The notes under the pieces are model-generated. The model saw only the letters and a program-made list of their open reading frames with translations. It did no database searches and was not told the DNA's origin. The position numbers were made by a program, and so were the translations under genes. DNA of 64,000 nt from Microvirga sesbaniae (GTDB taxonomy: Bacteria > Pseudomonadota > Alphaproteobacteria > Rhizobiales > Beijerinckiaceae): contig NZ_JAMXFJ010000008.1 of NCBI RefSeq assembly GCF_025460805.1, forward strand, positions 169,308 to 233,307, in the 5' to 3' direction. How positions within the stretch are numbered: the first letter of the stretch is position 1; each line of letters begins with the position of its first letter. Positions 56,996 through 63,840 of the stretch are shown here, piece after piece.

Positions 56996-57799
56996 ATGGC
57001 GAATCTTCTCGTCAAACCATCGAAGCCCAATTCCCAGGGGCGCATCCACGCCATCACGCCGGACTCTGCCGGCTGGACCTATGTGGGCTTCGAAGTTTAC
57101 CAGCTGAGAGCCGGCCAGAGCCTCCGCGAGGCGACAGGGGACCGGGAGGCCTGCATCGTGCTCCTGTCGGGCAAGGCCCGGGTGGCGGCCTCGGGACGGG
57201 ATTTCGGCATGATCGGCGGACGCACGTCGCCGTTTGAGCCGGATCCGTGGTCGCTCTACGCGCCGGCCCGCTCCGAGTGGTCGCTCGAGGCGCAGACCGA
57301 CTGCGAGATCGCCGTCTGCACGGCACCCGCCGAGGGCAAGCTTCCGGCTCGCGTGATCCGCCCCGACGAGGTCGGCCAGGAGACGCGCGGCCAGGGCACG
57401 AACACGCGCCACGTGCGTAACATCCTGCCGGAGACGGAAGCCGCGGAGAGCCTGCTCGTGGTCGAAGTCATCACGCCCTCGGGCCATTGGTCGAGCTACC
57501 CGCCGCACAAGCACGACCGGGACATGCTTCCGGCCGAGTCGCTGCTGGAAGAGACCTATTACCATCGTCTCAATCCGCCGTCCGGCTTTGCGCTCCAGCG
57601 GGTCTACACCGACGACCGCTCTCTCGACGAGACGCTGGCCGCCGGCAACGGCGACGTGGTGCTGGTGCCCAGGGGGTATCACCCGGTGGGCGCGCCGCAC
57701 GGCTATGAGCTCTATTATCTGAACGTGATGGCGGGTCCGAAGCGGGTCTGGAAATTCCACAACGATCCCGACCACGAGTGGATGCTGGCGAAAGCTTGA
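56996..57799 (+). CDS. iolB: 5-Deoxy-glucuronate isomerase
   Basis: A 267-residue cupin-type enzyme converting 5-deoxyglucuronate to 5-dehydro-2-deoxygluconate. The metal-binding segment is SSYPPHKHDRDMLPAESLLE followed by ETYYHRLNPPSGFALQRVYT, with the two histidines and a glutamate. The C-terminal VPRGYHPVGAPHGYELYYLN carries the last ligand. ATG 56996 follows AAGGAAG. Last gene of iolCDEB, 11 nt after iolE. No clear terminator follows. Confidence 0.94.
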   Translation: MANLLVKPSKPNSQGRIHAITPDSAGWTYVGFEVYQLRAGQSLREATGDREACIVLLSGKARVAASGRDFGMIGGRTSPFEPDPWSLYAPARSEWSLEAQTDCEIAVCTAPAEGKLPARVIRPDEVGQETRGQGTNTRHVRNILPETEAAESLLVVEVITPSGHWSSYPPHKHDRDMLPAESLLEETYYHRLNPPSGFALQRVYTDDRSLDETLAAGNGDVVLVPRGYHPVGAPHGYELYYLNVMAGPKRVWKFHNDPDHEWMLAKA

Positions 57800-57851
57800 T
57801 CCTGCTTGACCTTTCAGGCATGAGGCGAGCGAATATTCCTTGAGAGGCCTC

Positions 57852-58049
57852 ATGTCCTGGTCCGATCTCGCCTCGCGCGCCTTCAAGACCGTGATCGCGC
57901 TCGTCAGCGCGATCGTGATGGATTACGCATTTCTGAACGGGCGCATGACCCGCCAAGCCGTGACGGGAATCGAGCGCATGGCGTCCGATGCGCCGGTTCT
58001 CATCGACCGGCTCGTCGCCAGCGCTCTCAGCATCAAATGGGATCGCTGA
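57852..58049 (+). CDS. Small hypothetical protein
   Basis: A 65-residue protein: MSWSDLASRAFKTVIALVSA then IVMDYAFLNGRMTRQAV and a C-terminal amphipathic part (IERMASDAPVLIDRLVASAL). One hydrophobic stretch (about 11-27) may be a membrane helix. GAGAGG lies 4 nt before ATG 57852, a strong start. It lies 52 nt after iolB and might be read as the tail of that operon. No family is recognised. Confidence 0.55.
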   Translation: MSWSDLASRAFKTVIALVSAIVMDYAFLNGRMTRQAVTGIERMASDAPVLIDRLVASALSIKWDR

Positions 58050-58148
58050 CCGTATCGATGCTTGCGAGATCGCATCACGGCGATCAGCCCCGGAACGGAA
58101 CGGCCACGGTGCCGTTCTCTCCATGGCTTCACCTCTCATCGCGACCCC

Positions 58149-58316
58149 ATGGCAAACCTTCTGCGCATCCTTCTGGCGATCCTGTTGCCCCCTGTCGGCG
58201 TGTTCTTCACCGTCGGCCTGGGCGGTCAGTTCTGGCTCAACATACTCCTGACGATCCTGGGCTATATTCCAGGCATCGTCCATGCGGTCTGGATCATCGC
58301 GCGCCGCGCGCATTGA
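58149..58316 (+). CDS. YqaE/Pmp3 family membrane protein
   Basis: A 55-residue proteolipid with two membrane helices: LLRILLAILLPPVGVFFTVG and FWLNILLTILGYIPGIVHAV, ending WIIARRAH. The LPP-x-GVF...LNI-LT-LGYIPGI-HA pattern is the whole Pmp3/YqaE family signature. Homologues in yeast and plants affect membrane potential and salt tolerance; bacterial roles are poorly known. The frame continues upstream, but only this ATG gives the family length. Confidence 0.9.
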   Translation: MANLLRILLAILLPPVGVFFTVGLGGQFWLNILLTILGYIPGIVHAVWIIARRAH

Positions 58317-58502
58317 AAGGTGCAGCGGCGTCCGCAGTGAAGTGCCGTCATCTCTCGCGAAGCCCTTGCTCCGGCGTGACGCGGCCGTTCGCCCCCTCGT
58401 GCTCCAGCGCACATGATCGTCGGCCAGCCTGAACGGACCGGGCGCGAGGCCGTTTTCCTACCGTGGATGCGCATAGCCGGACGCAGGCTTGAAAGACGAT
58501 CG

Positions 58503-58691
58503 ATGACTGTTCTCGACCCCATCTCCGGAAAGCAGGTCATGATCGACCTGTCCGAAAAACCACGCGGCTCGCGCGGGGTCGTCGGTTCGAGCGAGAGGTC
58601 TTCGGGTGCCTGCCGGGACGCATCTGTAACCTGCAAACCGGAGCCAGATGTCGACAATGACGCCCGACCGCAGGTAAGACCCGGAGGCTGA
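58503..58691 (+). CDS. Possible small hypothetical protein
   Basis: A 62-codon frame starting MTVLDPISGKQVMIDLSEKP, the kind of opening seen in short conserved rhizobial proteins, then turning polar and Ser/Arg-rich with two cysteines. There is no convincing ribosome binding site, and the C-terminal half looks non-coding. It may be a real gene with a frayed end or chance. Confidence 0.35.
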   Translation: MTVLDPISGKQVMIDLSEKPRGSRGVVGSSERSSGACRDASVTCKPEPDVDNDARPQVRPGG

Positions 58692-58841
58692 CACGCGGTG
58701 GGACACGAGCGAGCCTCGGCTGAATTGCCAAACAGCCATTACCATCCCGTCACACTCGCCCGGCATCATCCCGACCCACGACAGGGAGATGCTCATGAGC
58801 ACGTCGCGGTTTTCGGAAGAGGAGAGTACGGCCCGCGCCTA

Positions 58842-58932
58842 GAGCATTGTTCGGCGAAGTGGATCCGGTTCGCCGTTAAACATGCGGCACAGCAAAGAAG
58901 AGAGGTGCTTCCACGCGAGTGGAAGCAGCTCG
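58842..58932 (+). repeat. Dispersed element, family C (copy 2)
   Basis: It runs AGAGCATTGTTCGGCGAAG, GTGGATCCGGTTCGCCG, CATGCGGCACAGC and CTTCCACGCGAGTGGAAG. Block order and much of the sequence match the minus-strand copy at 31494-31589. The GCTTCCAC/GTGGAAGC part can fold into a hairpin. It marks the left edge of the AT-richer region. Confidence 0.7.
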
Positions 58933-58998
58933 AGAGCCTCGGACGTGACCCAGAGGGCCGCGTCAGCGACCCGAAGGGCCGCGTGAGCGAAAAGTGGA
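58933..58998 (+). repeat. 66-bp repeat, family D, left copy
   Basis: It begins GAGAGCCTCGGACGTGACCC and ends GTGAGCGAAAAGTGG. Inside are two adjacent 21-bp units (58948-58968 and 58969-58989) of the type GACCC-(A/G)-(G/A)AGGGCCGCGT-(C/G)-AGC, differing at three positions. The whole is repeated in inverse orientation at 60771-60836 with two base differences. Confidence 0.85.
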
Positions 58999-59067
58999 CA
59001 GCACGCCCAAGACAGTGGGGCTCGATTGAGGCTAACCCCCCCGAGTCGGCCCCCACTCTGGCCGTTC

Positions 59068-59235
59068 CTATTCGCTGTTCTCGACGGCTTCGATAGCGGC
59101 AGTTCCAATCCCTTCCAGGATCTGGTTCTGCATTTCCGGATCGACGCTGGCCCACCAGTCACGGAAGCCTTGCATTGTCTCCAACTCGGCCAGGACAGCG
59201 TCGGCAACCTTTCTGGTTTTGTCCATCTCGTTCAT
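59068..59235 (-). CDS. Small acidic protein coupled to the nine-repeat protein
   Basis: A 55-residue frame: MNEMDKTRKVADAVLAELET then MQGFRDWWASVDPEMQNQIL, ending GIGTAAIEAVENSE. It is acidic and probably all-helical. The ATG lies 5 nt after the TAA of the repeat-protein gene, and that stop codon is part of the TAAGGG that would act as ribosome binding site, so translation is likely coupled. No family is known to me. Coding character (reading frame, amphipathic helices, coupling) supports a real gene; it may be a partner, immunity or chaperone protein of the repeat protein. Confidence 0.65.
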   Translation of the reverse strand: MNEMDKTRKVADAVLAELETMQGFRDWWASVDPEMQNQILEGIGTAAIEAVENSE

Positions 59236-59240
59236 GACCC

Positions 59241-60557
59241 TTACAAGGTGAAGTATCCATGAGGGTACGAGTCCGCCGAGCCAACATTGATGTCAATGAG
59301 GCTCGGTTTCAGACTGCCGGGAGATAGCTCGTAGAGTTCGCGGCCAAAATCGTGCGAATTGGCCGTAAAGTAGAGCTTGCCTCCTGAGTCGGTAAAGTCT
59401 GACGGAAAAGAGCTGTCCATTCCCGGGTTGATATCGATCAGTGTTGGTTTTGTTTTGCCGGGAGAGATCCGGTACAACTCGATGCCATGCTCCTCTGAGG
59501 TGGCAGAGAAGTAGAGGCTGCCTTTGAAAACGATCAGGTCAAGGGGAGACGAGCTGTCCGAACCTGGGTTGATGTCAACGAGGATTGGTTGCGTGCTGCC
59601 ACGAGGCAGGCGGTAAAGCTCGGTTCCATGCTCTTCTGTCGAGGCCGTGAAGTAGAGACTTCCTCGAAAGACGGTGAGGTGACTCGGGGAGGAATAGGCT
59701 GGGCCTTGGTTGATATCGATCGCTGTCGGCGTCGTCCTTCCACGATCCAGGTGGAAGAGCTCCGTCCCCGTCTCTGCACTGAATCCAGCAAAGTACAGCT
59801 TGCCGCCGAATTCCACGAACCCGCTGAAATAACTCACAAAAGAGCTTCCAGCACCAGGCGTCATATCGATCAGCGTGGGCTCCGTTCTACCCGGCGACAG
59901 CCGATAGAGTTCGATGCCGCTTTCCGGCGAGTCGGCGGTGAAATAGAGCTGCCCCTTGTACTCTTTGAAGTCGCCAAAGATACCCGGTGTCGAGCTCCGC
60001 TCGTCGGGATTGATGTCGATCAGGGACGGGGAATCGCTACCCGGCGAGATGCGGTAGAGTTCTTCGCCACTCTTATCCGTGAAGGCGGTGAAGTAGAGCT
60101 GCCCCTTATACGTAAGGAAGTTTCTCGGAGCTGAGCCTACGATATCGGGACGGGAACCGCTAGGGACCGGATTGATGTCGATCAGAGCCGGCGTGTCGCT
60201 CTGAGAAGAGAGGCGATAGAGTTCGGTGCCGGCAGCCGCCGTTGTGGCGGAGAAGAAGAGCTGGTCGTTGTATACCGTGAAGTTGTGCGGATATGAGCTC
60301 CCCTGACCCGGCTGAATTTCGATCAATGTGGGTTTGGAGCTACCCGGAGAGAGGCGGTAAAGCTCATAGCCGTGTTCCGGGGCATAGGCCGAGAAATAGA
60401 TTTGACCTTTCAGTGCGATGAAGCCGGTCGGGTTCGATCCGACTGGCCCGGGCACAAGATCAATCGATCCCGGCTTATCGCCTCCACGAGGGAGGAAATA
60501 GAGTTCCGCTCCGAACCCTTCTGTGGCCGCGTTGAAATAAAGCGCTGGCTTGGGCAT
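59241..60557 (-). CDS. Nine-repeat ELWxxDGT-like (hyalin-type) beta-propeller protein
   Basis: A 438-residue protein made almost wholly of nine tandem repeats of 46-53 residues. The consensus is LYF-x-A-x5-G-x-ELYRLSPG-x3-PTLIDINPG-x2-SS-x-P-x-FT-x3-G. This is a variant of the ELWxxDGT repeat of large bacterial surface proteins, with ELYRLSPG in place of ELWxSDGT. Nine repeats could close one or two beta-propellers. There is no signal peptide or membrane segment, so export, if any, would need another route. A strong AGGAGG precedes the ATG by 5 nt. Its composition is less GC-rich than the genes to the left. Confidence 0.82.
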   Translation of the reverse strand: MPKPALYFNAATEGFGAELYFLPRGGDKPGSIDLVPGPVGSNPTGFIALKGQIYFSAYAPEHGYELYRLSPGSSKPTLIEIQPGQGSSYPHNFTVYNDQLFFSATTAAAGTELYRLSSQSDTPALIDINPVPSGSRPDIVGSAPRNFLTYKGQLYFTAFTDKSGEELYRISPGSDSPSLIDINPDERSSTPGIFGDFKEYKGQLYFTADSPESGIELYRLSPGRTEPTLIDMTPGAGSSFVSYFSGFVEFGGKLYFAGFSAETGTELFHLDRGRTTPTAIDINQGPAYSSPSHLTVFRGSLYFTASTEEHGTELYRLPRGSTQPILVDINPGSDSSSPLDLIVFKGSLYFSATSEEHGIELYRISPGKTKPTLIDINPGMDSSFPSDFTDSGGKLYFTANSHDFGRELYELSPGSLKPSLIDINVGSADSYPHGYFTL

Positions 60558-60692
60558 AGAGCCCTCCTCAATAAAATTGATTGAAAGACATGGTACCCTT
60601 CACGGGACGAAATTGATCGGTTGCGTGTTGCGGTCGGGCTTCCTCCAAACATTTGCGCCCTATGGCTTCGATCCTTACGCACTGCGCCACTA

Positions 60693-60733
60693 GCGCATCG
60701 GACGGACCCAGAGGGCTGCCCCATCCGATGCGC
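60693..60733. repeat. Palindromic element, family B-like (divergent core)
   Basis: The ends GCGCATCGGA and TCCGATGCGC are exact inverted repeats, but the core is GGACCCAGAGGGCTGCC rather than the usual GTGGATCC type, so it is a hybrid between families B and D. Confidence 0.6.
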
Positions 60734-60770
60734 CGGTCAAGAGAGGGAGCCTCGGACCCGAAAGGGGTGT

Positions 60771-60836
60771 CCACCTTTCGCTCACGCGGCCCTTCGGGTC
60801 GCTGACGTGGCCCTCTGGGTCACGTCCGAGGCTCTC
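60771..60836 (-). repeat. 66-bp repeat, family D, right copy (inverted)
   Basis: The reverse complement of this segment matches 58933-58998 at 64 of 66 positions. Together the copies bracket the nine-repeat gene and the coupled 55-codon gene like the ends of a cassette. Confidence 0.85.
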
Positions 60837-61203
60837 GCCTATTGCCGTGCGGACCAGCGCACCGAATATGCTCTCACACTTGCTCAAGTTCTCTGAGCCT
60901 CTCCCGGGCCAAATCACCCGAAAGAGAATGTCAACAATCCTGAAGTGACCCGTTTCGTTACGCTGACACAAATGTCCAATTCAAAGGATTGGAAGGCATG
61001 GATGTGGGATCCCCATTTGTGGGAAGCTGGATTCTGGGGCATAGCCGCATTTGCACTGAAGCCCCGAATGGAGTGCCGGCGTGAGTCCCGGGCGTCATTC
61101 CCGGTTCCAGTGATCGGCCCGGCCTGCCGCCGAAGCCGTCCGAAACACCTGCAGATGACGTTCCGGAGGTGTGGGTTAGCCGGGTCTCAGGCTCAAGCCG
61201 CCT
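60837..61203. other. Gene-poor stretch
   Basis: I see no credible gene here. Short open frames on both strands lack ribosome binding sites and family features. The bases around 60950-60975 (GTTTCGTTACGCTGACAC) form part of a minus-strand frame MCQRNETGHFRIVDILFRVI, which I cannot assign. Confidence 0.5.
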
Positions 61204-61526
61204 TTAGAGATTTCGACCTTTGCCCTCGCCACCGCTTGTAGAGTTTCGCTTTATCTGCCGCACATAAGCCAGTTGGCCTCGCAGGATATCGATCGCATCT
61301 CGTTCGGCCGGGGCGAGATCCTTCAGATGCATGATTGAGAAGCGCCTCCAGTGCATCTCCGATTCGTCCGATCTGCCAGCCAACTCCCGACCATTTCAAG
61401 AACCTTTTGTTCGATGTCAGCGCGCGGTGTCTGTCTGAGGCCGATGTTGAACAGGCCTTTTCGGTCATGTGGGCGAGAGTAGTCTCCGCGGTGATACGGG
61501 TTTTGATTCGTTAGATAATGGAGCAT
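61204..61526 (-). pseudogene. Possible frameshifted small gene of unknown function
   Basis: Three overlapping minus-strand frames look as though they continue one another. From 61526 comes MLHYLTNQNPYHRGDYSRPH...DIEQKVLEMVGSW (ends given); a middle frame reads GWQIGRIGDALEALLNHA; and from 61332 an intact 42-codon frame begins MHLKDLAPAERDAIDILRGQ and ends near 61204. Joining them needs two frame changes. The last frame alone may be a small gene. No family is recognised, and chance is possible. Confidence 0.35.
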
Positions 61527-61812
61527 TGATATCCTTGCTGGTGGCCTCGGCCGCGACTTCCTTACGGGCGCTTTGGGCAGGACGGCACCGACCTACGGAC
61601 AATTGATGCCAATAAGGACTTTAGCGGGAACAATGCATTCAAGTTCATTCGCACCGACGCGTTCCCCGACAGGTCGGTGAGCTTCGCATTCGGGATCTGG
61701 GAAACAATGCGATTGTCCGAGGTGACGTAGACGGCGATGGTAGGAGCGCCTTCAAGGTCCTGGTCAAAGACGTCGAAACTCTCTCGAGATCGGATTTCTC
61801 CTATAGGCTCGC
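61519..61812 (+). pseudogene. Remnant of an RTX / serralysin-type C-terminal domain
   Basis: Three plus-strand frames together spell the end of an RTX protein. DILAGGLGRDFLTGAL (from 61528) is a calcium-binding GGxGxDxLxG nonapeptide. GTDLRTIDANKDFSGNNAFK then FIRTDAFPD follows in another frame, and GELRIRDLGNNAIVRGDVDG then DGRSAFKVLVKDVETLSRSD in a third. The last two match the peptidase M10 serralysin C-terminal pattern in order. At least two frame changes and an in-frame stop just upstream (61516) mean it cannot be expressed. The N-terminal part of the gene is absent. Confidence 0.75.
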
Positions 61813-62107
61813 TCTCCCAGTTGGAGCGATGCCGATCGTCGCAGAGGTACTTGCAACAGCACTGTACAGGTCATGGCGATGAGCCGCCTACTCCCAGCTG
61901 GTATAAAGGGTCCAGTTCCAATCCCTTTGTTGCAGCTGACCAACATGAGACCCCGTCCCCGTTCGGCTCTATCCCGAGCGGAGTTCCTGCATCTGATGAA
62001 GATTTCTGAGGCTTAACTTGGCGATCGCTGGTAGAGGACGAGCTGGACCTTTTGCCAACGACCGAGGCGCTGGTCGGTCGCTTGATCCGAAGAAGGGCGG
62101 CATCGGT
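61813..62107. other. Gene-poor stretch
   Basis: No supported gene. A plus-strand tail near 62017-62110 reads AGRGRAGPFANDRGAGRSLD then PKKGGIGL and a stop, which might be the end of another decayed gene, but I cannot place it in a family. Confidence 0.4.
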
Positions 62108-62425
62108 CTAAGCTGAATGCAGAGCAGCTCGTACGGCTTCATCCCGTTTCATGCGCGCCAATCGAAGAGCTTCCCGCTGCGCATCAATTTGAGCGCGATA
62201 CTCTCGATCGACCGCATTGGCGTTTTCAGCCCGACATAGAGCTTCTTCGTAGGTCGCGAATATTCCTAAAGCGCCGCAGCGTACCAGAAGACTCTGTCGT
62301 CCCTTGGGTTTCCTCTCAGCGTCCAAATTCACTACAAATAGGCATCTCTTGTCTGAGCGAATGATGAGACATGCTTGATAAGCGCCGTAAGCCCGCCGAA
62401 CAACGTAGCTGCCATCTACATTCAT
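62108..62425 (-). CDS. Small hypothetical protein
   Basis: A 105-residue protein. The N-terminal half seems a small beta domain (MNVDGSYVVRRAYGAYQACL, SDKRCLFVVNLD), and the C-terminal half is a charged helix that may form a coiled coil (EALCRAENANAVDREYRAQI then DAQREALRLARMKRDEAVRA). A textbook AGGAGG lies 5 nt before the ATG, which is the best start signal in this region and argues for an expressed gene. No family is recognised. It is flanked by remnants, so it may be one of the few intact genes of the island. Confidence 0.7.
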   Translation of the reverse strand: MNVDGSYVVRRAYGAYQACLIIRSDKRCLFVVNLDAERKPKGRQSLLVRCGALGIFATYEEALCRAENANAVDREYRAQIDAQREALRLARMKRDEAVRAALHSA

Positions 62426-62562
62426 ATGAGCCTCCTGCGAGATGGAGTCGAAGTAGAAGATGTAAGGGGAGGTATGCCGTTATGATCGGGGAGGATACTT
62501 GAGAAGTCAGCATCCTGAAGTAAAATGCGGCGTTCTTATGAGTATAATAGGACTCGATTTAG

Positions 62563-62976
62563 GCAACGCGCGAGCTACATGCCCACTATCCCGCGAACAG
62601 CCTTCTCGCGGCCTTGGGTTCGGACGACCTTCAGCATCTGAAACCCTACCTTGAGGAGGTGGACCTGCCGCGAGGCCACTGGCTTATTGCCTCAAGTGAC
62701 CAGACAGGCCGCGACGACGTACCCCTCGCGCATGAGTACCTGGCCGAGATGCTGGGAGTCCAACGATCAACTGTGAGTACGATAACCAAGGACCTCCAAG
62801 GAGCCGGTTTGATCCATCAAGGTCGAGGAAAGGCTACCATCCTGGACCGCCCTCTCCTCGAGCAAGCGGCATGTGAGTGTTACCGCATTCTGCCGGTGAA
62901 GTACTTGCAGCTCCTGCCACTCGCGCAACCAGAAGCAAAGGACGGGACGCCTTGCCTCCTAGAGCCTCGAACATGA
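62563..62976 (+). pseudogene. Crp/Fnr family regulator with the sensor domain deleted
   Basis: The frame reads ELHAHYPANSLLAALGSDDL and KPYLEEVDLPRG, the N-terminal start of alphaproteobacterial Crp/Fnr proteins. It then jumps directly to HWLIASSDQTGRDDVPLAHE and YLAEMLGVQRSTVSTITKDL, the C-terminal winged helix that normally follows about 110-120 residues later. The cyclic-nucleotide-binding barrel is therefore missing. There is no ATG; the frame opens after TAG 62560-62562, and TTG 62614 is the only candidate start. The last codons lie in a palindromic repeat. A truncated DNA-binding protein is conceivable but unlikely. Confidence 0.7.
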
Positions 62977-63007
62977 AAAGCGGACACCGCTTTTGGGTGC
63001 GAGGCTC
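62962..63007. repeat. Palindromic element at the 3' end of the Crp/Fnr remnant
   Basis: GAGCCTCG and CGAGGCTC enclose AAAAGCGG and CCGCTTTT, a nested hairpin of the family B type with different outer arms. It supplies the last codons and stop of the remnant, so the repeat probably replaced the original 3' end. A related degenerate unit continues to about 63090, giving no gene between 62977 and 63091. Confidence 0.6.
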
Positions 63008-63091
63008 CTTCTCTTGATCGGCGCATCGGATAAGGCGGACCCAGCGGGCCGCGGACGCGGCCCTCTGAGCCGTCCGACTCGCTAGCGACCC

Positions 63092-63424
63092 TTAGCTTGT
63101 ATAAGGCCGCGGAGCGATCACGGATGCCATTGATGTGAGAGAAGGCGCGTGCATCTCTATTGAATGCGGACCTTTGAGGCCTGCCCGCAGCAGCACCTGT
63201 CCAGTCTCGTCCTTGACACAGATGAAATACGTCTGCTGATCGCCACGAGGAAGAGCATCTCTCCCTGTGCCCGGAAGCTCAAGCCCGTTGGAGCCCGAAA
63301 CGAAGCGCTCACCATTGTAGGCCTCGAAGAAGTAGCGCGGTATGGACCTGTCCTCGTCGCAGCAGCGCTCCTCCTCATACCGGAGAAACAAAACGTAAGC
63401 CGATCCAACCAATTCAAGCAACAA
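63092..63424 (-). pseudogene. DUF6894-like small protein gene with lost start codon
   Basis: The recognisable domain begins IPRYFFEAYNGERFVSGSNG then LELPGTGRDALPRGDQQTYF and ICVKDETGQVLLRAGL. DUF6894 proteins typically start MPRYFF; here that position (63343-63341) is ATA, a single-base change from ATG. The stretch of about 12-15 residues usually found between LELP and RDALP is missing. An in-frame ATG at 63424 could give a 110-residue product, but its extra 27 residues are not family-like. It is therefore probably a decaying copy. Confidence 0.55.
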
Positions 63425-63840
63425 GATTCCCTGGCATCAATCGAGTTGTGTGCTCGCTTGCCAGAAATTCGACGTTGCGAACAGCGCTGCAAGTACGGCG
63501 AACGTTTGCCGATTAATCCGGGTCACATATTCGATGCGCTTGCTGGACACTCCAATGGGTGCTCCACAATACTGCCAAGTTTCAAACATAATTTGCGCTT
63601 GATCGCCAAGTTGGCGCAAAGGAACAAAAAATTGGCAGAAATCAGCAAGACTGGGCAGCAGAAATTCTCATATTCGGTTTTCACATAGCAACATGGTTAA
63701 AACTTTCTTTGCCTAGCTCTGTAAGTATCTCCTGACACACATCTATATTCCGCATGTTCATGCGGCCATCTTCATAGACTCGCTAAAGACTAAAATATTA
63801 ACAATGCCTCCAAAAACGGGGGCAAAGGGGCTTATTACCA
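63425..63840. other. AT-richer intergenic stretch before the right-edge gene
   Basis: No supported gene. A minus-strand frame (63437-63619, TTG start) has one hydrophobic stretch (RQTFAVLAALFATSNFW) but no ribosome binding site. The final 150 bases are the most AT-rich of the window (e.g. CTAAAATATTAACAATG near 63790) and probably hold the promoter of the gene at 63841. Confidence 0.5.

Noticed and set aside
58839..59207. 122-codon minus-strand frame overlapping the 55-residue gene
   Set aside because: It runs through the family C and D repeats in a different frame; the 55-codon frame has the coupled start and a protein-like composition.
60771..60860. CRISPR-like appearance of short repeated units
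   Set aside because: The 21-bp units are directly adjacent without spacers and occur only twice per copy.
63437..63619. 60-codon minus-strand frame with a hydrophobic segment
   Set aside because: It starts with TTG without a ribosome binding site and has no support beyond one hydrophobic run.
63164..63688. 174-codon plus-strand frame
   Set aside because: It is antisense to the DUF6894-like domain, lacks a ribosome binding site and has no recognisable fold.
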